DNA of 64,000 nucleotides, taken from assembly GCF_014204325.1 (NCBI RefSeq), contig NZ_JACHKT010000003.1, positions 173,526 through 237,525 on the forward strand. Reading direction: 5' to 3'. Source of the stretch: Arcicella rosea (GTDB taxonomy: Bacteria; Bacteroidota; Bacteroidia; Cytophagales; Spirosomataceae). Positions 9,230-17,755 of this stretch are shown here, one piece after another. Both the position numbers and the translations under genes were made by a program. The notes beneath the pieces are model-generated. The model made no database searches, was not told where the DNA came from, and worked only from the letters and a program-made list of their open reading frames with translations. Numbering within the stretch: the first letter of the stretch is position 1; each line of letters begins with the position of its first letter.

Positions 9230-9273
9230 AATTAGCGATGAGTATTTTATAAGACAAGTACTCATCGCTAATT
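9230..9273 (+). terminator. Hairpin between yajC and the CdaR gene
   Basis: Perfect 15-base arms (9230-9244 and 9259-9273) surround a 14-base loop. The base of the 3' arm runs into TGTAAATTTC rather than a long T tract, so it may be a partial terminator or RNA-processing site within the operon rather than a full stop. Confidence 0.5.
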
Positions 9274-9288
9274 TGTAAATTTCTTCAG

Positions 9289-9963
9289 ATGAAACCCGCT
9301 CCTACAAAAACTGATTACAAAGCTGTAATAGTGAGCCTTTTTGCTGCTATCATCTTTTGGATCATGAATGCCTTGAACAAAGAAGGCTATTCACAAAAAA
9401 TATCATTTCCTATTCGTATTACTTACGACGACTCACTTTATATTCCGACTCAGCCACTTCCTGAAAAAATTTCTGTTAATGTTTCTGGTAATGGTTGGGA
9501 TTTATTACGCAAATCTCTTTCCCTGTACAAAACTCCTATTCAGTACGAAATTACGAAACCTTTAAAAACTAAATTTTTAAACACAGGAATGCTCACAGAT
9601 TCAATTCAAGAGTATATTCAAGATGTGACGGTAAATTATGTAGTTGCAGACCGTTTTGAGTTAGAATTTGACCGCAAAATCAAGAAAGACTTTCTCTTAA
9701 AAGTAGATAGTTTACATATTCCATTGAAAAATAATTATGTAGTTTCAAGTGTGATAAACCTTAGCCCTAGAACTGTAGTGATTGAAGGGCCGGAATCTAT
9801 TTTAAAAGCAATGGATAGTACAATTTATCTTAAAGTACCTGGGCAAAAAATTAAAGATAATTATGACGATGAAATCAATTTACCTTTGGTAAAAAACAAT
9901 ATGCTGAAAGTAAGTAAGAAGAAAGTAAATGTAAGTTTTGAGGTTGAAGAATTAATAAAATAA
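9289..9963 (+). CDS. CdaR/YbbR-like domain protein
   Basis: This is a single-pass membrane protein (224 aa). Its N-terminal helix 'AVIVSLFAAIIFWIMNALN' is followed by an extracytoplasmic part with YbbR-type repeats: 'PIRITYDDSLY', 'LPEKISVNVSGNGWDLLRKS' and 'VVIEGPESILKAMDS'. In Firmicutes YbbR (CdaR) controls the diadenylate cyclase CdaA; no cdaA is visible here, so the regulatory role is only inferred by family. The stop codon overlaps the coaE start by one base (TAATG), so the two are coupled. Confidence 0.8.
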   Translation: MKPAPTKTDYKAVIVSLFAAIIFWIMNALNKEGYSQKISFPIRITYDDSLYIPTQPLPEKISVNVSGNGWDLLRKSLSLYKTPIQYEITKPLKTKFLNTGMLTDSIQEYIQDVTVNYVVADRFELEFDRKIKKDFLLKVDSLHIPLKNNYVVSSVINLSPRTVVIEGPESILKAMDSTIYLKVPGQKIKDNYDDEINLPLVKNNMLKVSKKKVNVSFEVEELIK

Positions 9964-10595
9964 TGGGGGAAGTAATTGGCATAACAGGTGGAATAGGCTC
10001 AGGGAAAAGTATTATCTGTAAAATATTCTCAATACTTGGTGTTCCAATTTACGAAGCTGACTCCCGTGCTAAATGGCTTATCACGCACAATTTATCGCTT
10101 AAAGCTTCAATCGTTCAATTATTAGGAGAGAATGCCTATAAAAGTAATGGCGATTATCATCGGGAATGGGTTGCTTCAGAAGTATTCAATAATCCTGATT
10201 TATTACTACAATTAAATGCTTTGGTTCATCCTGCTGTTCATCAAGACGCAAGAGAATGGATTGCCAATAATCAACATTATTCCTTTGTACTTTACGAAGC
10301 TGCATTGATGAAAGCCGCTGGTAATGGAAGTTTTTTTGATAAAGTTATCGTGGTAACTTGTCCATTGGCATTAAGAATTCAAAGAGTAAAAGAAAGAGAT
10401 AAGCGTTCATTGGAAGAAATTGAGGCAATTATTGCTAGACAAATCCCAGAGGAAGAACGGTTGAAAATCGCCGATTATATCATTCAGAATGATGAGAAAA
10501 CCTCACTGATTGAACAAGTACTGGATTTGTATGATTTGTATAATCAATTTTCGAATAAAGATTCTTGCATAAAAAAAGGCAATTCAGATAAATGA
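9963..10595 (+). CDS. coaE: Dephospho-CoA kinase
   Basis: CoaE phosphorylates the 3'-hydroxyl of dephospho-CoA with ATP, the last step of CoA synthesis. The P-loop 'GITGGIGSGKS' is at residues 6-16. 'YEADSRAKWL', 'LVHPAVHQDAREW', 'YEAALMKAAG' and the lid 'RIQRVKERDKRSLEEIEAIIARQIPEEE' follow. The length (210 aa) is typical. Translation is coupled to the CdaR gene by a one-base overlap. The terminator hairpin straddles the stop codon. Confidence 0.95.
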   Translation: MGEVIGITGGIGSGKSIICKIFSILGVPIYEADSRAKWLITHNLSLKASIVQLLGENAYKSNGDYHREWVASEVFNNPDLLLQLNALVHPAVHQDAREWIANNQHYSFVLYEAALMKAAGNGSFFDKVIVVTCPLALRIQRVKERDKRSLEEIEAIIARQIPEEERLKIADYIIQNDEKTSLIEQVLDLYDLYNQFSNKDSCIKKGNSDK

Positions 10596-10608
10596 ATTGC
10601 CTTTTTTG
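10571..10608. terminator. Intrinsic terminator over the coaE stop, probably bidirectional
   Basis: Arms built on AAGGCAATTCA and TGAATTGCCTT close a 6-base loop, with A-rich and T-rich flanks on the two sides. The coaE TGA lies inside the 3' arm. The same hairpin can stop the minus-strand gene that ends at 10627. Confidence 0.85.
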
Positions 10609-10626
10609 TTAGTTTTTAGCATCTAT

Positions 10627-11268
10627 TCACTGGTGCCTAACTAATAACTTTTTGGTCACTAAAGAGCGTCCATCAGCCGAAAGTTGATATAAATAAATAC
10701 CATTTCCCCAATCTTTAGTTGAAATAGACTTTATGTTAGCATCTTTGTCAAGAATTTCTTCTTTGATTTCACTACCAAGTACATTATAAAAAGTAATCTT
10801 TACTTCATTTACTTGTGATGAAATATTGTACTTAATCCAAGCGGCATCATCCGCAGGATTTGGGTAAATATTTGAAACTGAAATTTTATCGTTATCGAAT
10901 AATTTATCTTCTAAACTAAAAGATTCTTCTGCTTTACTTTCTGCTAAAGCTATTGGCGTTTCTGTTTTAGTCGAATAATTTTTTGGTGTTTGTACCATCA
11001 AAGAATTAGTAAAGTATTGACTAATTGCTGCTGAACGCTGATAATTTATATTTCTATCAAGCGTTAAATGCGTAGGTTGAAAATAGGTAAAAGCTTTCTT
11101 CTTGAAAGAAGAAGTTGTAATCTGACTCATAGTCTTTTGCTTAGGCTTAACGTCCAAGCGACTTTTGTATCGGTTCTCGTTAGTTTGTGCGAATGATGAC
11201 ATTGATATTGATGATATCAAGCATCCGTAAACTAACCAAGATTTTATATTTGAAAGTATAGGTTTCAT
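10627..11268 (-). CDS. Secreted protein with type A type IX sorting domain
   Basis: A signal peptide ends at 'SMSSFAQ'. A low-complexity mature region of about 100 residues follows, with no domain I recognise. The C-terminal 80 residues form a Por-type sorting domain: 'NIYPNPADDAAWIKYNI', 'VKITFYNVLGSEIKEEIL' and 'GIYLYQLSADGRSLVTKKLLV'. The protein should cross the outer membrane by the type IX system and be anchored or released there. I start it at the ATG at 11268; an upstream ATG at 11280 adds four residues before the signal. The short mature part makes an enzymatic role unlikely. Confidence 0.82.
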   Translation of the reverse strand: MKPILSNIKSWLVYGCLISSISMSSFAQTNENRYKSRLDVKPKQKTMSQITTSSFKKKAFTYFQPTHLTLDRNINYQRSAAISQYFTNSLMVQTPKNYSTKTETPIALAESKAEESFSLEDKLFDNDKISVSNIYPNPADDAAWIKYNISSQVNEVKITFYNVLGSEIKEEILDKDANIKSISTKDWGNGIYLYQLSADGRSLVTKKLLVRHQ

Positions 11269-11422
11269 TTCATTTATCAATTATTTATGCAAACAACATT
11301 AATCAATCGAGGAAGATTTTTTATTATTTATATTACCAAAGACTGGAAAATCGGATGAAAGGTTGCTTTTGTTTTTGACTTTTTTATTTATATAACAAAA
11401 ATATATTAAAAATGTTCAATTT

Positions 11423-13153
11423 TCAAAGTTTTGGCAACGATTTTTTCTTTATTTTATTATTCGGTAAATTAATATTTTTCTTATCTACTTTTTTTACTTC
11501 AATAGAGTCTTTCACAATTGCCTTTGTTAATACTATAATTGGAGGGCTAACTCTTGCTAAAATACTCGATTTAGTAGGCATTTCTGTAACTCTCCATCTA
11601 AATCCGTCTAACTCTTTATCTTCTTCTTTTAATTCTTTTGGTGGAATAAATCTACCTTCTGGTTTGCCTAAAAATGCTATGCGAGAGATTTTATTTTTAG
11701 AGAAATTCATATTCATTTTCGCACATTGTACTCTATTCATGCCAGTTAGCGTATTTTTTTCATCTACAGCATAATAAATACTTTCTCCATTTCCTTCAAC
11801 GTTTACTTTTTCAATTTTTGAATCATTTGTGAACCTTACAACCATTTTACGTCCTTTTATTTGGTTGTAATTGGTTAGCGTGTCGGTGGAAATTACGAAA
11901 GATTTACCTTTCATATTCATCACGCTGATTTTATTATTCTTGAGTAATATATTGATTGAATCTGCTTCGGATTGATTTTTTAAATTCCAAAGAACTGGTT
12001 TTTGATAAAAGTAAATCGTTGAATCAGACACATTATAACTCAGTGAATCGCATTTCCCTGAAAAATCACTTTTATAAATTAATACTCTTTTATAAGCGTA
12101 AAGTTTCTTAGTTTTAGTTTCTTTATTATCTAAGGAAACCAACGTGTCGGCTGTCAGAAAAAGCGTATCATTCTCAAAAACATTTTTTAGTAAAGCATGT
12201 CCAAAAACTCTGGTTACGCCTGTTTTTTTTGAATACCTGCCACGGTCGCCAGTTAGAATGGCTTTGTCTTTTTTAGAGATAAAATGAATATTTCCAATCG
12301 CAATACCAATTTCGGTAGGCGGGTCATAAATCATCGTATCGGCAGTCATGGTATAGTCTTCAGTTTTTACTGTTGACCGACCTTTTAAGTTAGAAATTTT
12401 TGTTACCGTATTGTACTGACTACCCGGATTGGCGTAAGTCGTATCCTTTTTATTCACAACCAAAGTAGGAGCAACAAAAAAAGCTTCTTTCGATAAAGTA
12501 CTGTAACGTAAAGAATCCGCCGTTAAACTTCCTTCCTTATCAAGAACGTGAACATCCTTTTTAAAATCAAAAAGCTTAGTAACAGTATTGTAATAGCCTT
12601 CTTTACTGGTTAATGTACTCTTTTTATCAATAATTTTTCCACCAGTATTATAATAAGCAATACTTGTATTCAAATCATAATCAAGTTTACTTGTCGAAAG
12701 GATAATCGTTCTGTCATCCAATTTTACGTGTCCGTTGATAATTGCCTTTCTTTCATTTCCGAAATAATAAGCGGTATCGCCAGTAATCGTAACGGTATCA
12801 GCTTGAATGATTTTTACTTTTCCGTAGGCTTCCAAAATGTTAGTTGTCTCGTTCAAAATCGCCAAATTACAATAAAGTAAAGTTGTCCCTTGGCGTAAAC
12901 CAACATTGCCAATGAGTTTCTTCATTTGCATAAAAGGTTGATTTTGACCAATTAAACTATCTGCTTTGATGATTTCTACTTGACTTGGATTACCCGTTGA
13001 CGTTTGTGCTTTCGCTGAAAAAAAAGTAATGTTCAACAGAATTGAACTCAAAAATATATACGATAAAACCTTAGAAATAGATTTGTCTATTTCAAATGCC
13101 TTCGTCGATTCTTGAATTGCGTTAATTTGATGTATTTTTGTGGAATATTTCAT
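11423..13153 (-). CDS. OstA-like protein (LptA/LptD N-terminal domain family)
   Basis: The N-terminal two thirds hold repeated OstA/LptA-type beta-jelly-roll segments such as 'IIKADSLIGQ', 'GNVGLRQGTTLLYCNLAILNETTNILEAYGKVKIIQADTV' (in parts) and 'INGHVKLDDRTIILSTSKLDYDLNT'. Family members carry lipopolysaccharide across the periplasm. A signal-like hydrophobic stretch 'VLSYIFLSSILLNITFFSAKAQ' lies about 40 residues in. I start at the ATG at 13153, because a perfect -7 element lies just upstream, inside the longer frame that would begin at 13180. The C-terminus is Lys-rich. The gene is back to back with tilS and their promoters overlap each other's genes. Confidence 0.75.
   Translation of the reverse strand: MKYSTKIHQINAIQESTKAFEIDKSISKVLSYIFLSSILLNITFFSAKAQTSTGNPSQVEIIKADSLIGQNQPFMQMKKLIGNVGLRQGTTLLYCNLAILNETTNILEAYGKVKIIQADTVTITGDTAYYFGNERKAIINGHVKLDDRTIILSTSKLDYDLNTSIAYYNTGGKIIDKKSTLTSKEGYYNTVTKLFDFKKDVHVLDKEGSLTADSLRYSTLSKEAFFVAPTLVVNKKDTTYANPGSQYNTVTKISNLKGRSTVKTEDYTMTADTMIYDPPTEIGIAIGNIHFISKKDKAILTGDRGRYSKKTGVTRVFGHALLKNVFENDTLFLTADTLVSLDNKETKTKKLYAYKRVLIYKSDFSGKCDSLSYNVSDSTIYFYQKPVLWNLKNQSEADSINILLKNNKISVMNMKGKSFVISTDTLTNYNQIKGRKMVVRFTNDSKIEKVNVEGNGESIYYAVDEKNTLTGMNRVQCAKMNMNFSKNKISRIAFLGKPEGRFIPPKELKEEDKELDGFRWRVTEMPTKSSILARVSPPIIVLTKAIVKDSIEVKKVDKKNINLPNNKIKKKSLPKL
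13133..13140 (+). promoter_or_regulatory. Putative -7 promoter element of tilS
   Basis: TATTTTTG matches TAnnTTTG, with a TTG at 13112-13114 at a gap of 18 bases. It lies inside the N-terminal coding part of the opposite-strand OstA-like gene and gives a leader of about 45 bases for tilS. Confidence 0.45.
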
Positions 13154-13167
13154 AAATCTTGTGCTTG

Positions 13168-13175
13168 CAAAATTA
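13168..13175 (-). promoter_or_regulatory. Putative -7 promoter element of the OstA-like gene
   Basis: On the minus strand TAATTTTG followed by C is a full TAnnTTTGC match. A TTG (plus-strand 13194-13196) lies 18 bases upstream, inside the first codons of tilS. The ATG at 13153 would have a leader of about 11 bases. This argues against a start at 13180. Confidence 0.6.
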
Positions 13176-13188
13176 GCCAAATAAAATC

Positions 13189-14517
13189 ATGCTCAACGAG
13201 TTTTTAACGTTTATTAACAAACAAAATCTTATTCAACCGTCTCAAAAAGTACTTTTAGCGGTAAGTGGTGGTATGGATTCTGTCGTGATGTGCGACCTTT
13301 TCAGTAAAGCAAAACTTGATTTTGCTATTGCTCATTGTAATTTTGGACTTCGTGGAGAAGAATCAAACGAAGATGAAATGTTTGTTAAAAAACTGTCTAT
13401 TAAATACAAAGTTCCATTCTATGTAACGACTTTCCAAACGGCAGACTTTGCAGAAAACGAAAAAATTTCTACGCAAATGGCTGCTCGTATTTTAAGATAT
13501 GAATGGTTTGAAAAAATAAGAATACAGCATCAGTTCGATTATATTGCAACGGCTCATCATCAAAACGATGTTTTAGAAACCGTTTTATTAAACCTTACCA
13601 AAGGAACTGGTATCGCTGGTTTGCATGGCATCAGGGTTAAAAAAGGACATATTATTCGCCCAGTTTTGTTTGCTGAAAAAGAAAGTTTTTTTGATTATGT
13701 GGTCGAAAATCAGATTATTTGGCGAGAAGATTCTTCTAATGAATCAAATAAATATCAACGTAATTTGATTAGAAATGAAGTAGTGCCTTTGTTGAAACAA
13801 ATCAATCCAAATCTTGAAAATACCATTCAACAAACTGTAGAAAGAATTACAGCAGTCGAAGATATTTTTGAACAAGAAATGGAAATGCTGAGGGAGCAAA
13901 TTACTTGGTCGGATTCACAAGCGATTTATGTTAATTATAAAGCGATTCAAACACTTTCGCAACCTGTGATTAAACTGGCAGAATTGTTGAAACCTTATCA
14001 TTTTAGCTATCAACAAAGTCAGGATATTTTTGAAGCTTTCGATAAAGAATCAGGGAAAACTTTCTTAACGCCTACGCATACTTTGGTGAAAGACCGCACT
14101 GAACTGGTAATTACTCCTAAAAATTTGCAGGCTTTTACGAGTAAAACCATTGAAAAAAATAATGTTGTTGTAGAGTTTGGTGATAGAATGTTGAACATCG
14201 GAGAGTTTACCGAAATAGAAGAAGGATTCGTTGTGCCAACTGCCAAGAAGTTAGCTTGTTTGGACGCTGATAAAATTCGTTTTCCACTTCAACTAAGAAA
14301 ATGGAAAGAAGGCGATTGGTTTTGTCCGCTAGGAATGAATAAGAAAAAACTCATCAGTGATTTTTTAATTGACCAAAAAGTACCTTTGAACCTGAAAAAA
14401 GAAGTTTACTTACTAACATCAAATGGTTCTATCGTTTGGGTAATTGGTTTTAGAATTGATGATAGATTTAAAGTGACTGACAAAACTGCTAAAATTTGCT
14501 TGATGGAAGTGAAGTAA
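13189..14517 (+). CDS. tilS: tRNA(Ile)-lysidine synthetase
   Basis: TilS attaches lysine to C34 of the CAU-anticodon tRNA-Ile so that it reads AUA. The PP-loop 'LLAVSGGMDSVVM' is at residues 23-35, followed by 'AHCNFGLRGEESNEDE' and 'ATAHHQNDVLETVLLNLTKGTGIAGLHG'. Residues 300-440 form the substrate-specificity domain, with 'FPLQLRKWKEGDWFCPLGM..KKLISDFLIDQKVPL' (in parts). The length of 442 aa is normal for the phylum. It is divergent from the OstA-like gene and is followed by its own terminator. Confidence 0.95.
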   Translation: MLNEFLTFINKQNLIQPSQKVLLAVSGGMDSVVMCDLFSKAKLDFAIAHCNFGLRGEESNEDEMFVKKLSIKYKVPFYVTTFQTADFAENEKISTQMAARILRYEWFEKIRIQHQFDYIATAHHQNDVLETVLLNLTKGTGIAGLHGIRVKKGHIIRPVLFAEKESFFDYVVENQIIWREDSSNESNKYQRNLIRNEVVPLLKQINPNLENTIQQTVERITAVEDIFEQEMEMLREQITWSDSQAIYVNYKAIQTLSQPVIKLAELLKPYHFSYQQSQDIFEAFDKESGKTFLTPTHTLVKDRTELVITPKNLQAFTSKTIEKNNVVVEFGDRMLNIGEFTEIEEGFVVPTAKKLACLDADKIRFPLQLRKWKEGDWFCPLGMNKKKLISDFLIDQKVPLNLKKEVYLLTSNGSIVWVIGFRIDDRFKVTDKTAKICLMEVK

Positions 14518-14550
14518 TTTGAAGTTTGAATTTTACATTATAATTCCTAA

Positions 14551-14622
14551 GAGGTTATTTTAAAAGAGTTAATGTTGAATGCGTTTCAGAAAGGTCTTTT
14601 TTTTAAATAACCTCCTTTTTTT
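14551..14622 (+). terminator. Intrinsic terminator after tilS
   Basis: The arms GAGGTTATTT (from 14551) and AAATAACCTC (to 14614) pair. The stem continues through A-rich and T-rich inner parts, closes a long loop, and is followed by CTTTTTTTG. Confidence 0.65.
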
Positions 14623-14671
14623 GTAATTACACCGATACTCATCCGACTAATCTTTTAAAACCTCGTTTGCG

Positions 14672-15172
14672 TTGAGCCAAATCATAGAAAATCAATTTGT
14701 TGAACTCATCAAAATTCACCAAGGTATCGTGCATAAAGTGTGCGGGATGTATCGTCGTGACCCTGATGACCGTAAAGATTTGTTTCAAGAAATTGTAATA
14801 CAACTATGGAAAGCCTTCCCAAAATTTAGACAGGAAGCAAAGGTTTCAACTTGGATTTATCAAATAGCATTGAATGTCGCCATTTCTGATTTTAGAAAAG
14901 AAAGTAGAAAGCCGATTCGTGTAGAATTGTCGGAATCTATTGCTAACATTTCTGATAATCAGTACGATTTTAGCTTTGAAGAAAAATTAAAAGTATTGTA
15001 TCAAGCCATTGATCAACTTTCAGAAGTAGAAAAAGCCATCATGATGTTGTATTTTGAAGAGAAAACTAACGAAGAAATTGCAGAAATTATCGGGATTAGT
15101 CAAAATAATGTAAGAGTAAAAATGACTAGAATTCGTGAAAAACTGAGGACTTTGATGGCAAATGCCAAGTAG
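14672..15172 (+). CDS. RNA polymerase sigma factor, sigma-70/ECF type
   Basis: This is a 166-aa two-domain sigma factor. Region 2 reads 'YRRDPDDRKDLFQEIVIQLWKAFPKFR' and 'STWIYQIALNVAISDFRKE'. Region 4 reads 'LSEVEKAIMMLYFEEKTNEEIAEIIGIS' and 'NVRVKMTRIREKLRTLM'. The start is a TTG at 14672; the next in-frame Met (residue 27) would cut into region 2. The next gene encodes a four-helix membrane protein whose upstream frame overlaps it, so that protein may be its partner or regulator, but no anti-sigma motif is visible there. Confidence 0.85.
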   Translation: MSQIIENQFVELIKIHQGIVHKVCGMYRRDPDDRKDLFQEIVIQLWKAFPKFRQEAKVSTWIYQIALNVAISDFRKESRKPIRVELSESIANISDNQYDFSFEEKLKVLYQAIDQLSEVEKAIMMLYFEEKTNEEIAEIIGISQNNVRVKMTRIREKLRTLMANAK

Positions 15173-15212
15173 TTTTACAATTATTTTAAGATTAATATTC
15201 TCAAAACAAAAG

Positions 15213-15815
15213 ATGGAATTAGACGAATTAAAAAATATTTGGCAGCAAACTTCCCTTGAAAGTATCTCTTCTCAAGTAATTGGCAATGATGAGTTTTTGG
15301 TAATGATGAAAGGCAAATCAAATGCAGTGATTACAAAATTGAAAAGAAATTTGATACTCGAAATTTTGGTTAGTGTTGTGTTTTTACCAGTTTTCTCATA
15401 CTTTATTTTCTTTACAGATGTTGCTGTTTTTCATAAATATGTTTGTTCAATACTGATTTTTACGACGGTTGCTACTTTGGTTATTTTTTGGGTAGAATAT
15501 CGTTCACTCCAAGCATTTGAAACAAGGTTAGATTTAATTACGTCTTTAAAAATTACAGTAAAGCAATTTTCGAAATTCATCCGTATTTACATGATTATCA
15601 ATTATGTTTTACTTTTCCCGATGATGTTTTATGGTTTGATTGTGGGTTTAGAACTCAACGCTGAAACATTGTCATTAAAATTTTTACTCATTAATACCGT
15701 AATTATTTCACCTTTAGGGTACTTTTGGATTAAGTTTTACATCCGAAAAGTATATGGTCAGCATTTGGATAAGCTCAAAAACTGTTTAGCTGAACTATCA
15801 GAAACGATTGATTAA
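15213..15815 (+). CDS. Four-helix membrane protein next to sigma factor, possible regulator
   Basis: I do not recognise a named family. The protein (201 aa) starts 'MELDELKNIWQQTS', a soluble N-terminus often seen in Bacteroidota membrane proteins placed after ECF sigma genes. Four hydrophobic helices follow: 'LILEILVSVVFLPVFSYFIFF', then 'ILIFTTVATLVIFWV', 'YMIINYVLLFPMMFYGLIV' and 'FLLINTVIISPLGYFWIKF'. The ATG at 15213 is preferred; the frame is open back to 15162, overlapping the sigma gene by 11 bases, but those extra residues look artificial. Position and topology suggest an anti-sigma-like role, which is inference only. Confidence 0.6.
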   Translation: MELDELKNIWQQTSLESISSQVIGNDEFLVMMKGKSNAVITKLKRNLILEILVSVVFLPVFSYFIFFTDVAVFHKYVCSILIFTTVATLVIFWVEYRSLQAFETRLDLITSLKITVKQFSKFIRIYMIINYVLLFPMMFYGLIVGLELNAETLSLKFLLINTVIISPLGYFWIKFYIRKVYGQHLDKLKNCLAELSETID

Positions 15816-15865
15816 AAACAGAAATTATTTTAACAAGCATCAAAACTTTTAACATTCCTCCAAAA

Positions 15866-16741
15866 ATGGCAAATCCTATTAAGTTTTTTACGATTTCTTT
15901 AATTTTTAGCTTTTTATACTTCGGAAAGATTTATGGTCAAAAAGACGAGAAATCATTATTATATGAAATTTCTGGCAATGGACTTTCACAACCTTCTTAT
16001 GTATTTGGTACAATTCATGCCATTTGTAAAGATGATTTTTTTCTTCCAGAAGTTGTTAAAAGTAAGTTTTCGGTAGCTCAACAAATCTATTTAGAAATTG
16101 ATATGGACGACCCTTCGATGATGACTGAAATGCAAAAGCACATGATGTTGCCCGATGGCAAGACTTTGAAAACTATTATGTCGGAGCCTGATTATCAAAA
16201 AGTAGCTAAGTTTTTCAAAGACTCTTTGAAAACAAATATTGCTTTTATGGACGGCATGAAACCTTTTATTTTAAGTTCGATGACGATACCAAGTATGTTG
16301 GGTTGCCCGATGCAAGGTTATGAAGAGGTTTTTGTAAAGATGGCACAAGAACAGAAAAAAGAAGTAAAAGGCTTAGAATTAGTAAAAGAACAATTTGATG
16401 CTTTGGATAATATGGGCATGGAAAAGCAAGCACAGCTAATGCTCGTGAAAATGGTTGATAATTGGGCAGAAGGGAAAAAAGAATTTAAAAAATTGGTTGC
16501 AGATTATAAAAAGCAGGACGTAGAAGCGATATTGAAGGATATGACTAATTCTCCAACGGCTGATACTGCTTTTGAAAAAGATTTATTGGAAAATAGAAAC
16601 CTTAATTGGATTCCAAGAATGAGTACAATCATGAAAGAGAAACCTACTTTTTTTGGCGTTGGAGCAGGACATTTAGGAGGTGAAAAAGGAGTAATTGCGT
16701 TGCTCAAAAAACAAGGTTATACCGTAAAAGCTGTAAAATAA
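15866..16741 (+). CDS. TraB/GumN family protein
   Basis: This is an exported protein (291 aa) with a signal peptide ending near 'FGKIYGQ'. The family core begins 'LLYEISGNGLSQPSYVFGTIHAICKDDFFLP', where the GTIH motif supplies one putative metal ligand or active-site residue. Near the end 'TFFGVGAGHLGGEKGVIALLKKQGYTV' gives the second conserved GxGHLxG motif. Members are related to the Tiki metalloproteases, but most bacterial ones have no proven activity. Two other members of this wider superfamily lie in the window (near 25.6 and 61.8 kb). Confidence 0.88.
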   Translation: MANPIKFFTISLIFSFLYFGKIYGQKDEKSLLYEISGNGLSQPSYVFGTIHAICKDDFFLPEVVKSKFSVAQQIYLEIDMDDPSMMTEMQKHMMLPDGKTLKTIMSEPDYQKVAKFFKDSLKTNIAFMDGMKPFILSSMTIPSMLGCPMQGYEEVFVKMAQEQKKEVKGLELVKEQFDALDNMGMEKQAQLMLVKMVDNWAEGKKEFKKLVADYKKQDVEAILKDMTNSPTADTAFEKDLLENRNLNWIPRMSTIMKEKPTFFGVGAGHLGGEKGVIALLKKQGYTVKAVK

Positions 16742-16791
16742 ATAGCTGAATTTTAGTTTCAAAATATAATAGATTACTTCTTTTTCAAAAA

Positions 16792-16830
16792 CAAAAACCT
16801 GTGAGAATCTTCAAATTCCACAGGTTTTTG
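16792..16830 (+). terminator. Intrinsic terminator before the MOSC gene
   Basis: Perfect 12-base arms CAAAAACCTGTG and CACAGGTTTTTG enclose a loop that extends the stem with one bulge. It ends the TraB/GumN transcript and abuts the next -7 element. Confidence 0.75.
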
Positions 16831-16838
16831 TACTTTTG
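16831..16838 (+). promoter_or_regulatory. Putative -7 promoter element of the MOSC gene
   Basis: TACTTTTG matches TAnnTTTG, lies one base after the terminator stem, and leaves only about 14 bases of leader before the ATG at 16856. Confidence 0.45.
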
Positions 16839-16855
16839 GGGAAACTAAAAATATT

Positions 16856-17704
16856 ATGCTTCAACTCTCTGAAATCTGGATTTATCCTGTAAAATCATTA
16901 GCTGGTATTCATCTTCAAGAAGCAAAAGTTACTGAAAGAGGATTAGAAAATGACCGGAGATGGCTTTTGGTGGATGAAAATGGACACTTCCTCACGCAAA
17001 GACAATTCCCTCAATTAGCACTTTTTCAAACAGCCATCGATGCAGTAAATCTTGCAATTACGCATCGGAAAAACAATTTAGAGGCGTTAAAAGTAAATCT
17101 TTCTCCAACAAATTATCATAAAAAAGTAAGTGTAAAAGTTTGGGATGATACGATTGATGATGCTCTTGAAGTAAGTAACGAAGCCAATGAATGGTTTTCA
17201 AAAGCCTTAGAAATGTCTGTAAGATTGGTGTATATGCCTGAAAGCAGTAGGAGAGAGGTGGATAAAAAATATGCAATAACTGGCAATGAAATTACTTCTT
17301 TTTCGGATGCTTATCCTTTTTTGGTAATCGGACAATCTTCGTTAGATGATTTGAATAATCGTTTAAAAGAAGGTGTAAAAATGAATCGTTTTCGTCCGAA
17401 TTTAGTTTTTAAAGGAGGCGAAGCTTATGAAGAAGAAAATTGGTACGAAGTTCAAATTGGGAAAGCTACTTTTTGGGGTGTAAAACCTTGTGCTAGATGT
17501 ATCATGACGACGATAGACCAAGAGTCTGGTGAAAAATCTGGCAAAGATCCTTTATTTACACTTTCGACGTATAGAAAAGCAGGTAAAAGAGTATTGTTTG
17601 GACAAAATTTATTAGTGACCGTTCTTGAAAATATTCAGATTGGCGACGAAATTAAAGTAATTAGTACCAAAAAATTACCTCAATTTGAAATTGAAGTTTC
17701 ATAG
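16856..17704 (+). CDS. MOSC domain-containing protein (YcbX/mARC-like)
   Basis: MOSC proteins bind the molybdenum cofactor and can act as reductases of N-hydroxylated compounds or as sulfur carriers. The N-terminal beta-barrel domain shows 'LSEIWIYPVKSLAGIHLQEA' and 'RGLENDRRWLLVDENGHFLTQRQFP'. The C-terminal MOSC domain shows 'MNRFRPNLVFKGGEAYEEENW', the cofactor-cysteine segment 'PCARCIMTTIDQESGE' and 'PLFTLSTYRK'. The Cys pair PCARC is the expected Moco-ligand site. The length (282 aa) is typical. No molybdopterin synthesis genes are nearby. Confidence 0.9.
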   Translation: MLQLSEIWIYPVKSLAGIHLQEAKVTERGLENDRRWLLVDENGHFLTQRQFPQLALFQTAIDAVNLAITHRKNNLEALKVNLSPTNYHKKVSVKVWDDTIDDALEVSNEANEWFSKALEMSVRLVYMPESSRREVDKKYAITGNEITSFSDAYPFLVIGQSSLDDLNNRLKEGVKMNRFRPNLVFKGGEAYEEENWYEVQIGKATFWGVKPCARCIMTTIDQESGEKSGKDPLFTLSTYRKAGKRVLFGQNLLVTVLENIQIGDEIKVISTKKLPQFEIEVS

Positions 17705-17755
17705 ATTCCTCCTTAGTTTTTATAGGATTAAGCAAAAGAGTACAACCTTAATAAT

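Noticed and set aside
11412..11774. 120-codon plus-strand frame opposite the OstA-like gene
   Set aside because: It lies wholly opposite a well-supported gene and reads as its reverse complement, with no homology signal.
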